Source: Tropicimonas sediminicola (GTDB lineage: Bacteria > Pseudomonadota > Alphaproteobacteria > Rhodobacterales > Rhodobacteraceae). From it: 64,000 nucleotides of DNA. Location: contig NZ_FZOY01000011.1 in the NCBI RefSeq assembly GCF_900188335.1, positions 1 to 64,000 on the forward strand, read 5' to 3'. A program made the translations under genes and the position numbers. Positions 17,058-26,687 of the stretch are shown one piece after another. Every line of letters begins with the position of its first letter. The stretch's first letter is position 1. The notes beneath the pieces are model-generated. The model saw only the letters and a list, made by a program, of their open reading frames with translations. It was not told the origin of the DNA and did no database searches.

Positions 17058-18278
17058 TCAGGAAACGGATTTCAGGTGCACGGCCTCCGGGTCGTGAACG
17101 ACGCGTCGGGCGATATCCTTGGTCCAGGCCGAAACCGCCGGTACGTGCTTGCGGTCGATCCGGTGGGCGTATTTCTCGGCGATATGCACGATCTCGTCGA
17201 GCAGGCCGCTCTCCAGCCGGATCGGATCGAGGCCGAGCGCGAGGAAGCTGTCGTTCTTCACGATCAGGTCGTTCTCGGCGGCTTCCTTGCGCGGGTTGGG
17301 CAGGAAGGCGATCTCGGAGCCGGTCAGCTTGGCCACCATCTCGGCCAGGTCGCGGACCCGGTGGGTCTCGGTCATCTGGTTGAAGATCTTGACCCGGTCG
17401 CCGCGCTCCGGCGCATCGCTCAGGGCAAGCTCGACGCAGCGCACGGTATCCTGGATGTGGATGAAGGCCCGGGTCTGACCGCCGGTGCCGTGGACGGTCA
17501 GCGGGTACTTGATCGCCGCCTGGATCAGGAAGCGGTTGAGCACGGTGCCGTAGTCGCCATCGTAGTCGAAGCGGTTGATCAGCTGCTCGTGGCGCGAGGT
17601 CTGGTCGGTGTTGGTGCCCCAGACGATGCCCTGGTGCAGGTCGGTGATACGCAGCCCGTCGTTCTGGGCGTAGAACTGGAACAGGATCTGATCGAGCGAC
17701 TTGGTCATGTGATAGACCGAGCCGGGACGCGTCGGATAGAGGATCTCGAGACCCTTCTTCTCGCCCTCGAGGTTCTCGATTTCGACGTCGAGATAGCCCT
17801 CCGGGATCGCCGCGCCGACGCTGGAATAGCCGTAGACGCCCATGGTGCCGAGGTGCACGAGATGCGCGTCGATCTCGGTTTCCACCAGCGCGGTCAGCAG
17901 GTTGTGCGTGGCGCTGACGTTGTTGTCGACGGTGTAGACCTTGTGGCGGTCGGACTTCATCGAATAGGGCGCGGCGCGCTGTTCGGCGAAGTGAATGATC
18001 GCGTCGGGGCGGTATTCCTCCAGCCAGAGGCGCAAGCGCTGATATTCCTTGGCGAGGTCGAGCAGGTGAAAATGGATCTCGTTTCCGGACACCTGTTTCC
18101 AGATCCGGCAGCGTTCCTGGATGGAATCCATCGGGGTCAGCGACTGCACGCCCAGTTCGGTATCGATCCAGCGGCGGGACAGGTTGTCCACGATGTGCAC
18201 GTCATGCCCGAGGTTCGACAGGTGCAGTGAGGTTGGCCAGCCACAGAAACCGTCACCGCCGAGAACTGCAATACGCAT
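17058..18278 (-). CDS. sqdB: UDP-sulfoquinovose synthase
   Basis: The protein is 406 residues and closely tracks SQD1/SqdB, which converts UDP-glucose and sulfite to UDP-sulfoquinovose for the head group of the plant-type sulfolipid SQDG. GGDGFCG at 7-13 binds NAD+; Thr145 and the Tyr189/Lys193 pair match the catalytic residues of the plant enzyme; the Ala-Pro-Tyr-Ser-Met segment and Tyr-Asp-Gly-Asp-Tyr-Gly-Thr are also diagnostic. ATG at 18278 has AGGAG 7 bases upstream and is preferred over TTG at 18284. It is the first gene of the operon; sqdA is not in the window. Confidence 0.94.
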   Translation of the reverse strand: MRIAVLGGDGFCGWPTSLHLSNLGHDVHIVDNLSRRWIDTELGVQSLTPMDSIQERCRIWKQVSGNEIHFHLLDLAKEYQRLRLWLEEYRPDAIIHFAEQRAAPYSMKSDRHKVYTVDNNVSATHNLLTALVETEIDAHLVHLGTMGVYGYSSVGAAIPEGYLDVEIENLEGEKKGLEILYPTRPGSVYHMTKSLDQILFQFYAQNDGLRITDLHQGIVWGTNTDQTSRHEQLINRFDYDGDYGTVLNRFLIQAAIKYPLTVHGTGGQTRAFIHIQDTVRCVELALSDAPERGDRVKIFNQMTETHRVRDLAEMVAKLTGSEIAFLPNPRKEAAENDLIVKNDSFLALGLDPIRLESGLLDEIVHIAEKYAHRIDRKHVPAVSAWTKDIARRVVHDPEAVHLKSVS

Positions 18279-18558
18279 GGTCAACTCCTCTTCGTCATGT
18301 CGCTGACGTTTCTGCTCTTCCGCTGGCTTGCTGACTTAGCTGCGCCCGGAAGGCATGTCGAATGAAAGATATGCGACAGAGTCGGACATTGCGGCGGTCG
18401 AGTTCAAGCCCCGGCAGCGAAAAAACCTTACCACTCCGCGGGATTGCGCCGTGCGGCATTCGCGCGGGCAAAGCCGGTCGGGAAGGGATTTGCACTCCCA
18501 CCGGGCCGGCCCGCGCGCTAGGCTTCGGGCAACGTTCGCATCTTGAAAGGCCCGTTCC

Positions 18559-19065
18559 ATGCCCTCCTCCCCGTCGCGGCTGCGCCGCACCCTGAGCGAC
18601 CTGCTGCTGGCGATGCTGAACGCGACGCTGATCCTCGTGGCGCTCTGCCTGTTTCTCGGGCTCCGGCTGGCCGGCACGGTGGAGGACGTGACCGAACGGC
18701 TCACGGGCAATCTCGCCTCGGTTGCGCCGCTGCGCGACGGGGTCGGCGAGATGACGGAGGAGCTTCGCGCCTTGCGCGCCGATCTCGCAGCGGTCACGAC
18801 ACAGGCCGGCGAGGCATCTTCAGAGCGGGTCGCAGCATTGAACGCGCGGCTCGAGGCGCTGGACGCCCGCCTCGAAACGACCCAGGACCGGTTCGCGGAG
18901 CTTGGCGAGCGGATCGACTCGGCCATCGAGGATCCATCCGTGCTGATCGACCGTGCCGTGCGGGCGGCAGCCGACCAGACCGCGCAGAACCTTGCCGGCA
19001 TGGCAGGCTGCGCCCTGCCCGCGTCCGGCGCGCCCGACCTGGCCGTGAACCCGCCCGGATCGTGA
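18559..19065 (+). CDS. membrane-anchored coiled-coil protein
   Basis: The protein is 168 residues: a short basic N-terminus, one membrane helix at about 13-37, then a long Glu/Arg/Ala-rich coiled coil from about 40 to 130 and a loose tail. This is a common shape for envelope or division-associated proteins, but I do not recognise a family. A GAAAGG sequence precedes the ATG. It is divergent from sqdB and lies 177 bp upstream of the glycan cluster in the same direction. Confidence 0.7.
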   Translation: MPSSPSRLRRTLSDLLLAMLNATLILVALCLFLGLRLAGTVEDVTERLTGNLASVAPLRDGVGEMTEELRALRADLAAVTTQAGEASSERVAALNARLEALDARLETTQDRFAELGERIDSAIEDPSVLIDRAVRAAADQTAQNLAGMAGCALPASGAPDLAVNPPGS

Positions 19066-19242
19066 CGCGGCGCGCCGGCACGCGCAACCTCCGAACCCGC
19101 CCTGAGTTTGTGCAGCCGCCGAGCAGCGCAGGTGCACCCTTGGGACACCTGCGAAAAAAAGCGGTGGTTCCGGTATGCCGAGGCTTGCGCGGCGTCCAAT
19201 TCTGCTAGGCTTGCCGGGAGCAGAAGGCCACGGGAAGACCGG

Positions 19243-20328
19243 ATGGAAGCTGTGCGGCGCGAAGCGCCACCGATGCTGAGTGCAGTCGTCGTGAACTACA
19301 ACGGCGGAAAGCGCCTGTTGCGCTGCGTGGAGTCGATCCGTCGTCATGGCGGCATGGTCGAGGAGATCATCCTCATCGACAACGGCTCGCAGGACGGCAG
19401 CGCCGATGCCGTTCTGGCGGCCTTCCCCGAGACCCGGCTCATCCGGCTGAACGACAATCCCGGCCCTGCGGTGGCGCGCAATCGCGGGCTCGAGGCGGCG
19501 CGCGGCCGGCTCGTGCTGCTGGCCGATGCCGATACCCGGCTGACCGAGGGCGCGATGGAGACCCTTCTGCAGGCCCATGCCGACACCGGGGCCGAGATCG
19601 TCTGCCCCCGCCTTGTCTTTGCGCCCGGCACCAACACCGTGCAATGCGACGGCGCGGCGCCGCATTTCGTCGGCACGCTGATCCTGCGCAATGCCAACGC
19701 GGCGCCGGATGCGGGCGGCCCGCCGCGGGACGTCGGCGGGATCATCAGCGCCTGCCTGCTCGTGGATCGCGCCTCCGCGCTCGACGCCGGCGGCTTCAAC
19801 GAGACCTTCTTCTTCTATTTCGAGGATCTGGAGTTCGGCCTCCGGATGCGCCTGCTCGGTCACCGGATCGTCTGTGCCTCGCGGGCCGTCGTCATCCACG
19901 ACCGCGGCAGCGGCTATGCCGGCCTGTCGTTCCGCGGCACCGGGAACTACCCGCGCCAGCGCGCCTATCTCTCGATGCGCAATCGGCTGCTGACCATCGC
20001 GATCTGCTTCCACTGGCGCACGATCCTCGTGATCGCCCCGGCGCTGTTGCTTTATGAACTCGCGACGCTGGTGCTGGCGCTGATGCGGGGGTGGCTGCCG
20101 CTCTGGGCGCGCGGCTGGGCCTGGATGTTCACCCATGGGCGCGAGGTTCGGCAGATGCGGCGCAGCATGCAGGCCCGGCGCAAGCTGCGCGACAGCGAGG
20201 TGCTTGCCGGCAGTCCGCTGCCGCTGGCGCAGGGGCTTTTCAAGAGCCGCCTGCTCACAGCCGCGACGGACGCCTTCTCCCGCCTGCTGGCCGCCTACTG
20301 GAGGCTCGCCCGTGTCGCAGCCAACTGA
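19243..20328 (+). CDS. GT2 family glycosyltransferase, membrane associated
   Basis: The protein is 361 residues. It has a GT-A fold with the VVVNYNGG start near residue 13, an Asp-Asn-Gly-Ser loop, ADADTRL as the DxD motif, and EDLEFGLRM in the acceptor region. One or two hydrophobic helices near 250-290 suggest membrane association. It is first of eight co-oriented genes and overlaps the flippase gene by 17 bp. It resembles rhamnosyl- or other polysaccharide-chain transferases; the donor sugar is not known. Confidence 0.88.
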   Translation: MEAVRREAPPMLSAVVVNYNGGKRLLRCVESIRRHGGMVEEIILIDNGSQDGSADAVLAAFPETRLIRLNDNPGPAVARNRGLEAARGRLVLLADADTRLTEGAMETLLQAHADTGAEIVCPRLVFAPGTNTVQCDGAAPHFVGTLILRNANAAPDAGGPPRDVGGIISACLLVDRASALDAGGFNETFFFYFEDLEFGLRMRLLGHRIVCASRAVVIHDRGSGYAGLSFRGTGNYPRQRAYLSMRNRLLTIAICFHWRTILVIAPALLLYELATLVLALMRGWLPLWARGWAWMFTHGREVRQMRRSMQARRKLRDSEVLAGSPLPLAQGLFKSRLLTAATDAFSRLLAAYWRLARVAAN

Positions 20329-21616
20329 GATCCGGACAGGGCAACCCCGCCCCGCGCCAAGCGCCTCGCTGATCGCGCGGATCACCGGCTGGGAGCGCGA
20401 CCTCGTGCTGTCGGTGCTGTCGCAACTGGTGCAGAAACTGCCCGGGCTGGTCGGCGCCGTGGTGCTCGCCCGGCATTTCGACATCGCCCTGATGGGTCAG
20501 TTCTTTTTCTGCGGCGTGATCGCCGCCATCGCCGCGACCGTCAGCCATCTCGGCACCGACCGGGCGTTGAACCGCTCCGTCGCCCAGAACCCCGAGGGCG
20601 CGCTGGAGATGCTGGGCAAGGTGCTGCCCTTGCGACTGGTCGCCATCGCAGGGCTCTGGGTCGGGATCAACGGCATCGTGGCGCTCGTGGCGCCGGATCT
20701 GCTGGCGATCTGCGCGCTGACGACCGGCTACATGCTGCTCGGCAACCTCTTCTTCTCCTTCTCCGCCGTCTTCGTCGGCCTGCGGTGGGCCGGCCTGCGC
20801 CTGGTCATCGGAGCCATCGGACCGCTGCTGATCGCGCTTTCCTCCTGCGCGGTGTTCCTCGGGTGGTCGTTGCCGGCAGTCCTCGCGCTCTATTGCTGCG
20901 CCAACGCGCTGATGGTCGCGGTCGCGATCCGGGTGACCCGCGCGCGCCTTGGCCGGCCGGACCTCGTCTGGAACTTCGACGCGCTGCGGCCCGTGCTGCT
21001 GCTTTCGGCCCCCTTCCTCGCAATCGAGATCGTGCTTCTGATCCAGGCGAAGATCGACGTGCTGATGATCTACGCCATGAGCACCCCGGCGGCGGTGGCG
21101 GAATACGAGACCTCCTACCGCCTGCTCGAGGTCACCCGCACGCTGATCCGGCCGCTGATGATGGTCTTCGTGCCGATTGCCGCGGCGATGGCGGCGACGG
21201 GCGACCACGCCGGCCTCGCGCGCGTGGTGCGGCGCCTTCTGGCAGGCGTCAGCCTCGCCGGTGCCGTGCTGGCGCTGGTCAGCATCGCCTTCGCCGAGCC
21301 GATCGTGGTGACCGTCTGGGGCGAGACCTACCGGTCGGGCGCGGACATCTTCTCCGTGCTGGCGCTCGCCACCGTGCCCCTGTTCCTCGGACTGGCCAGC
21401 CTGCACCTCGCCGGAGCGCTCCACAGGGAACGCAGCGGCCTTCGCATCCTCATGCTGACCGCCCTCGTCAACGCAGGCACCAACGCAATGGTGATCCCAC
21501 GCTTCGGCGCGCTCGGGGCGGCATGGACCACCTTCGCCACCGAATGCCTCGCCGCGCTGGCGCTGATGGTGCTGATCCTGCGCGCCACCCGCACCTCCGA
21601 GGGAGGGACGCGATGA
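20312..21616 (+). CDS. Wzx-like polysaccharide flippase
   Basis: The protein is 434 residues with about 12-14 membrane segments and no large soluble domain, as in the MOP-superfamily polysaccharide transporters (PST/Wzx). These move lipid-linked glycan units to the outer face of the inner membrane. GTG at 20312, with GGAG upstream, starts inside the end of the GT2 gene. Its stop overlaps the next ATG (ATGA). With the GTs on both sides, glycan export is a well-supported role, although no polymerase (Wzy) or chain-length protein is present in the window. Confidence 0.88.
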   Translation: MSQPTEIRTGQPRPAPSASLIARITGWERDLVLSVLSQLVQKLPGLVGAVVLARHFDIALMGQFFFCGVIAAIAATVSHLGTDRALNRSVAQNPEGALEMLGKVLPLRLVAIAGLWVGINGIVALVAPDLLAICALTTGYMLLGNLFFSFSAVFVGLRWAGLRLVIGAIGPLLIALSSCAVFLGWSLPAVLALYCCANALMVAVAIRVTRARLGRPDLVWNFDALRPVLLLSAPFLAIEIVLLIQAKIDVLMIYAMSTPAAVAEYETSYRLLEVTRTLIRPLMMVFVPIAAAMAATGDHAGLARVVRRLLAGVSLAGAVLALVSIAFAEPIVVTVWGETYRSGADIFSVLALATVPLFLGLASLHLAGALHRERSGLRILMLTALVNAGTNAMVIPRFGALGAAWTTFATECLAALALMVLILRATRTSEGGTR

Positions 21617-22545
21617 GCGGTCCCGTCGTCTCGGTCGTGATCCCCTGCAAGGGCGGCGCGGACGGCCTTGCGCGGCTGCTGCAGGATTTTACGGCGCAGG
21701 ACTTTCCCCACGCGTTCGAGGTGATCGTCGTCGACGCCTGGGCCGACGACGCGATCCGCGACACGGCGCTGGCGCATGGTGCATGGCCCGTCCGCGAGGG
21801 AACCGGCCACCTGCCCGGCGCCGCCCGCAACCTCGGGGCGCACCACGCCCGCGGCGAGATCCTGGCCTTCATCGATGCCGATTGCCGGGTCGATCCCGGC
21901 TGGCTCACAGCGGCCGTCCGCACGCTCGACGGCGGGGCCCTGATCGCCACCGGACCGGTCGCGGATCTCGCTCCGCTCCACCCCGTGGCCCGCGCCGACA
22001 ACCTGCTCCAGTTCGCCGACCTGCCGCGGGAGCGCAAACCCGGCGTTCTGCACATGGCGCCATCGTGCAATTTCGCCCTTCGCGCCGAGGATTTCGACCG
22101 GCTCGGCGGCTTCCGGCACCGCGAGGGCCTGCCGACCGGCGAGGACGTGGATTTCTGCCAGCGCGCCACCGCGCTTTTCCCCGATGCGATCCGCTTCGAA
22201 CCGCGCATGGCGATCCGCCATGCCGGCCGTCGGACGATCCCGGCCATGATCCGTCATCACCACGCCTTCGGCCATTCCCGCGGGCGGCTGCGCCTGTTGC
22301 TGACCGAGCGGCAGGCCCGCCTTGGACGGATGGCGGTGATGGCCCCTGCCGTGGTGCTGAGGCGGCTAAGCTACATCACCGGCCGCGTCGTGCGGCTCGC
22401 CCCCGGGAAATTGCCCGCGACTCTGCTCATCAGCCCCCTGCTGCTGATCGGCGCGGTCGCCTGGACCGCAGGTTTTCGCCGCGGGTTGAACGAAAGCGCG
22501 CCCTCCACCCCGGCCGGGGCGGAGACGCAACCGGAAGATGGATGA
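21613..22545 (+). CDS. GT2 family glycosyltransferase
   Basis: The protein is 310 residues with the GT-A start SVVIPCKGG at 7-15, FIDADCRVDPGW as the DxD region near 90, and a Gly-Glu-Asp-Val-Asp-Phe segment near 180 of the acceptor site. C-terminal hydrophobic helices at about 255-295 probably anchor it in the membrane. It is translationally coupled (ATGA) to the flippase. The sugar transferred is unknown. Confidence 0.88.
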   Translation: MSGPVVSVVIPCKGGADGLARLLQDFTAQDFPHAFEVIVVDAWADDAIRDTALAHGAWPVREGTGHLPGAARNLGAHHARGEILAFIDADCRVDPGWLTAAVRTLDGGALIATGPVADLAPLHPVARADNLLQFADLPRERKPGVLHMAPSCNFALRAEDFDRLGGFRHREGLPTGEDVDFCQRATALFPDAIRFEPRMAIRHAGRRTIPAMIRHHHAFGHSRGRLRLLLTERQARLGRMAVMAPAVVLRRLSYITGRVVRLAPGKLPATLLISPLLLIGAVAWTAGFRRGLNESAPSTPAGAETQPEDG

Positions 22546-22573
22546 CACGCCGCACGCAGAAGGAAGGCAGCGC

Positions 22574-24142
22574 ATGGGACAGAAACGCAGAAAGCTGATG
22601 CTCCTGGCAATCGACGCTTCGCCGGCGGAGCGCATGACCCGCTGGATCGAGGACGGCTCGCTGCCCAACCTCGCCCGGCTGCGCGCCGCCGGCGCCCATG
22701 GCAGGATCGACTCCACGGCGGAATACCTCGCGGGCACGCCCTGGCCCACCTTCTACACGGGCACCTACCCGCCGGAACATGGCTGGATGTTCTACCTCGC
22801 CTGGCGGCCCGACCTCATGCGCTTTGTCCGGGCGACGCCGGACTGGCAGCCGATCGAGCCCTTCTACCGGAACTTCCCGCTCGACGGGCCGCGGGTGATC
22901 GCCATCGACGTGCCGATCACCTATGCGCCCAAGCCCTTCAACGGCGTTGAACTCACCGGCTGGGGGACCCATGACAAGATCGGCGCGCCGGGCGCCTACC
23001 CGCTGGGGCTGCTCGACAGGGTCCGCAAGGAGATCGGTCCGATGCCGATCCCCGACGAATTCGCCGGCCTGCAGGGCTCGCGCGAACTGCTCGACCTGCG
23101 CGACGACCTGATCGACGCCGCCGACTGGCACAGCCGGGCGGGCCGGATGCTGATGCGGGAGAACGACTGGGACCTCTTCATGCTCGGTTTCGGCTCGGTC
23201 CACCGGGCAGGCCACAAGCTCTGGAACCACCACGGCGCGGCCGGCCCGGTGACCGACGCCGAGAAGGCGGAACTGGACGACGCAATGCGACAAGTGGCGA
23301 TCGCCACCGACAAGGCCGTCGGCGAACTGATCGAAGCGGCCGGAGACGACGTGAACGTGATCGTGTTCTCGCTGCACGGAATGACCGAGAACTTCTCGGT
23401 GCAGCCGCTGTTCGGGCGCATGCTGCGCCGTATCCTGACCGGGCAGCGCGAGGACGACCCCGAGACGATCGCGCCCTCGCCGATCTCCCGCCTGCGGGAG
23501 ACGATCCCGCTCGGCGTGCGCGCCCGGGTCAAGGCGCGGCTGCCCTTCAGCCTGCAGGACAGCATGACGATGTACTGGCGCAGCGAGAAACGCGACTGGG
23601 CCCGGACCAAGGCCTTCGTGCTTGCAGGCGACCTCGAAGGGCTGATCCAGGTGAACCTGAAGGGCCGCGAGCGCGACGGAATCGTGGAGCCGGGCGCGGA
23701 ATACGACGCGCTGCTGGAGGAGATCGCGGCCGGGCTGGAGACCTTCGTCGACATGGACACCGGCGAGCCGCTGGTGCGCGACATCAACCGCGGCCGCGAC
23801 ATCTGGCCCGAGGCCGTGCTGCGCCGGACCATGCCGGACCTGCTCGTCCGCTCCCGCATCCGCAGCGCGCGGGACATCCGCGGCTTCCGGTCCGAGAAAT
23901 TCGGAACGGTGCGCAATTACGACTTCGGCAATTACGTCGACGGTCGGCCCGGACACCACGTCGGAGAAGGCTGGTTCGCCGCAGCCGGCGCGGACATCTC
24001 CGGCCGCGGCGAACTCGCGCGGATCCACGAGTTCGACCTCCTGGCAAGTGTCCATGAGCTGATCGGCCAGCCGATGCGGCCCGAGATGCGCGGCGCGCCG
24101 GTCGAGGCGCTGTCGCCCGGCGGCGGAGAAAGCGCCCCGTGA
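22574..24142 (+). CDS. AlkP-superfamily type I phosphodiesterase-like protein, copy 1
   Basis: The protein is 522 residues. Features of the type I phosphodiesterase/nucleotide pyrophosphatase family are Asp14 after the first strand, the WPTFYTG...PPEHG block (57-70), and a late NLKGRERDGIV segment. Two canonical metal-ligand positions differ: where most relatives have Asp-x3-His it has His210-x3-His214, and the usual Ser-Asp-His-Gly reads Ser-Leu-His-Gly (266-269). His461/His462 remain. No signal peptide is visible, so it acts in the cytoplasm. ATG 22574 has AAGGAAGG six bases upstream; an in-frame ATG at 22538 is less likely. A role in cutting or transferring phospho-linked glycan precursors is inference. 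Confidence 0.82.
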   Translation: MGQKRRKLMLLAIDASPAERMTRWIEDGSLPNLARLRAAGAHGRIDSTAEYLAGTPWPTFYTGTYPPEHGWMFYLAWRPDLMRFVRATPDWQPIEPFYRNFPLDGPRVIAIDVPITYAPKPFNGVELTGWGTHDKIGAPGAYPLGLLDRVRKEIGPMPIPDEFAGLQGSRELLDLRDDLIDAADWHSRAGRMLMRENDWDLFMLGFGSVHRAGHKLWNHHGAAGPVTDAEKAELDDAMRQVAIATDKAVGELIEAAGDDVNVIVFSLHGMTENFSVQPLFGRMLRRILTGQREDDPETIAPSPISRLRETIPLGVRARVKARLPFSLQDSMTMYWRSEKRDWARTKAFVLAGDLEGLIQVNLKGRERDGIVEPGAEYDALLEEIAAGLETFVDMDTGEPLVRDINRGRDIWPEAVLRRTMPDLLVRSRIRSARDIRGFRSEKFGTVRNYDFGNYVDGRPGHHVGEGWFAAAGADISGRGELARIHEFDLLASVHELIGQPMRPEMRGAPVEALSPGGGESAP

Positions 24143-25125
24143 CGGAATCGCACCCTGCCCTTGTCACCGGGGCCGCCGGGTTCATCGGCCGACGGCTGGT
24201 GTCCGCGCTCCGAGGCGCCGACCAGCCGGTGCGTGCCCTGGTCCGGCCGGAGCACGAGGTGGACGACCTCCAAACCCTCGGTGTGGAGATCCTGCGCGGC
24301 GATGCGGCCGACGCGCAGACGATGGTGGAGGCCGCCAAAGGCTGCGGCACGATCTACCACCTGGCAGCGGCCCGCGGACCGAAGAAGCTCTCGCTCCACG
24401 CCTATGAGCGTCTGAACACCGCGCTGCTGGATGCGGCGGCGTCTGCGGCGCTTGGCGCCGGGGCGGTTCTGGTCGCGGCAAGCACGGTCAGCGTGCTCGG
24501 TGGCTGCCCGCCCGGAGCGCCGGCGAACAGCCTGCCGCTTCGGCCCAACACGCGATACGGCGCCTCGCGCGCGGCCTGCGAGACCCGGCTGGCCGGGCAT
24601 TGGGGCCCTCGGGGCCTCGACTGGCGGATCGCCCGGATCGCCGAGCGGGTCGCCGGCCCCGGCGCAAGGGACTGGCGCGGCGTCGTCTGCGCCGTGCGCG
24701 ACAGCTGCTACCGCTGGCTGCCGACCGGCGGTGCGATGCACAGCTGCGACGTGGATGACGTGGTCGCCGGACTGCGCCTTTGCGCCGGCGACCGGGCGCA
24801 GGCCGGGCAGACCTATGTGCTGACCGCGTCCGAACCCGAACCCATGGAAAGCCTGTTGCAAGGCATCGCGGACATGCTCGGCGCAGACTTCGCGCCACGG
24901 CGTCTGCCCGGCGGGCCGGCGCGCGCCTACAAGCGGCTTGGCGACGCCGTGTTCAAGGCGTTTCGGCACGAACTGCCATACGCTTTCACGGCGAGGATCT
25001 ATGCCTGGCCCAGCCGGTACGACGGAGCAGACACCGGCCGGCAGCTTGGATTTGCCCCAAGGTTCACGGTGGCCGAAGCGGTGCAGCGCTCGGTGCGCTG
25101 GATGCAGGCGGAGGGGCTGGTATGA
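24139..25125 (+). CDS. NAD-dependent epimerase/dehydratase-like protein with YxxxR
   Basis: The protein is 328 residues, an extended SDR with the nucleotide loop GAAGFIG at about 11-17 and the usual later Asp and Arg. The catalytic motif that is normally Tyr-x3-Lys reads Tyr-Gly-Ala-Ser-Arg here, so the lysine is replaced by arginine. It may still bind a nucleotide sugar but could be slow or altered. Its GTG start overlaps the stop of AlkP copy 1, and its stop overlaps the ATG of copy 2, placing it between two paralogues of another family. Confidence 0.82.
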   Translation: MTESHPALVTGAAGFIGRRLVSALRGADQPVRALVRPEHEVDDLQTLGVEILRGDAADAQTMVEAAKGCGTIYHLAAARGPKKLSLHAYERLNTALLDAAASAALGAGAVLVAASTVSVLGGCPPGAPANSLPLRPNTRYGASRAACETRLAGHWGPRGLDWRIARIAERVAGPGARDWRGVVCAVRDSCYRWLPTGGAMHSCDVDDVVAGLRLCAGDRAQAGQTYVLTASEPEPMESLLQGIADMLGADFAPRRLPGGPARAYKRLGDAVFKAFRHELPYAFTARIYAWPSRYDGADTGRQLGFAPRFTVAEAVQRSVRWMQAEGLV

Positions 25126-26687
25126 GCACGTCCAATCGCCCTCTCGCGGTGATCGCCTTCGACGCCGCCGAGATCAGCATGATCGAACGCGGCATCGCCG
25201 AGGGCTGGCTGCCGAACCTGGCGCGGCTGCGCGAGGCGGGCGCGATGGTGTCGATCCGGTCGGAAAGCGACATCATGGTCGGCACCGTCTGGCCGAGCTT
25301 CTACACCGGGCGCCTGCCCCCGGAGCACGGGATCTTCGGCGTGATCCAGTGGCGGCCCGATCACATGCAGCACGAGCGCCCCGACAGCCCGGACTGGCTG
25401 CAAACCCGGCCATTCTACCGGGGGTTTGGCGAGGACGGCCCGCGTGTCCTTGCCATAGACATGCCCTTTGCGCCCACTGCAACGCCGTTCAACGGCCGCG
25501 AGATCGTCTCGTGGAACGCCCACGCCACGATGGGACCGCGCGGCGCCTTTCCGGCGGATATCGCGCAGCAGGCTGCCCGCGCCCACGGCGCCCCGCTGAT
25601 GCGGGACGAGATCTACGGACCACAGACGCCGGCCGGACTGCTCCGCCTACGCGACCGGCTGGTGGCCAGCACGGCCCAGCAATCGGCGCTGGCGCGCGAT
25701 CTCGCCGCGCGTGGCGACTGGGACCTCTTTCTGCTCGGCTTCGGCGCCGTTCACCGGGCGGGCCACAAGCTGCAGACTCCGATGATGCTCCGCTCTGGCG
25801 CGGAGAGCGACGATCTGCGCGACGCGTTGCGGCAGGTCTATGTTGCCTGCGACGCCGCCATCAGCGAGGTTGTGGAGAGCCTGCCGCCAGAGTGTCATGT
25901 GATCTTGTTTTCCCTGAACGGAATGGTCCCCAACACGTCGCACCATTTCCTGCTGCCCGAAATGCTCCGCCGCATCGTCGAGGGCGACAGCAGCGACACG
26001 ACCGGCCGCCCCCTGCCCCGCCCGTCCTTTCTTCATCGGCTGCGCGAGGCGGTGCCGCTGGAGTGGCGCAGTGCGGTCAAGGAGGGGCTGCCGGGACCGG
26101 TGAAGGACCGGCTGGGCCGTTTCTGGCGCGGCGCCGAGGCCCGCGACTGGTCGCAGGTGCGCGCCTTCCGGCTGGTGGGCAGCGATTTCGAAGGGCAGAT
26201 CCAGATCAACCTGAAAGGCCGCGAGCGCGACGGGATCGTCGAGCCGGGCGCGGAGTACGAGGCGCTGTGCGACCGGATCGCCGAAGGGTTGCCCGGCTTC
26301 GTCGACGCCGACACCGGCGCGCCCGTCATTGCCCGTGTGCTGCGCCCCGCACAGCTTTGGCCCGACGCACAGGAGCGGCAGGATCTGCCTGATCTTCTGG
26401 TGCAATGGGCCGGGCGCTCTGCCGTCGGGCTCCGCGCGCTGCGGTCGGACCGCTACGGCGCCTTTCTCAACCGCTGGCAGGACAACCCGCCGGATGGCCG
26501 CTCCGGCCACCATCAGCCCCGGGGATGGGCAATGGCGCGCGGGCCTGGCGACGGGGTCGAAACCCTGCAAGAGCACTCGGTCCAGGACCTCGCCGCCACG
26601 ATCCATGCCCATTTCGGCCTGCCGACAGCGGCCGGAACCCATGGCAGGCCCATCTCAGCGCTGCTCCGCGGGGAGGCCCGGCCATGA
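25122..26687 (+). CDS. AlkP-superfamily type I phosphodiesterase-like protein, copy 2
   Basis: The protein is 521 residues and collinear with copy 1 over its whole length, sharing WPSFYTG...PPEHG, VHRAGHK (His211, His215) and NLKGRERDGIV. The usual Ser-Asp-His-Gly motif is further eroded to Ser-Leu-Asn-Gly (264-267), so even the histidine kept in the other two copies is lost. His463/His464 are kept. This copy is the best candidate for an inactive or regulatory partner. Coupled by ATGA to the epimerase-like gene and to copy 3. Confidence 0.82.
   Translation: MSTSNRPLAVIAFDAAEISMIERGIAEGWLPNLARLREAGAMVSIRSESDIMVGTVWPSFYTGRLPPEHGIFGVIQWRPDHMQHERPDSPDWLQTRPFYRGFGEDGPRVLAIDMPFAPTATPFNGREIVSWNAHATMGPRGAFPADIAQQAARAHGAPLMRDEIYGPQTPAGLLRLRDRLVASTAQQSALARDLAARGDWDLFLLGFGAVHRAGHKLQTPMMLRSGAESDDLRDALRQVYVACDAAISEVVESLPPECHVILFSLNGMVPNTSHHFLLPEMLRRIVEGDSSDTTGRPLPRPSFLHRLREAVPLEWRSAVKEGLPGPVKDRLGRFWRGAEARDWSQVRAFRLVGSDFEGQIQINLKGRERDGIVEPGAEYEALCDRIAEGLPGFVDADTGAPVIARVLRPAQLWPDAQERQDLPDLLVQWAGRSAVGLRALRSDRYGAFLNRWQDNPPDGRSGHHQPRGWAMARGPGDGVETLQEHSVQDLAATIHAHFGLPTAAGTHGRPISALLRGEARP

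Noticed and set aside
18440-18510. tRNA-like T-arm segment (GGGAGTGCAAATCCCT, minus strand)
   Set aside because: The TTCGA core is missing and no acceptor, D-arm or anticodon arm can be drawn.
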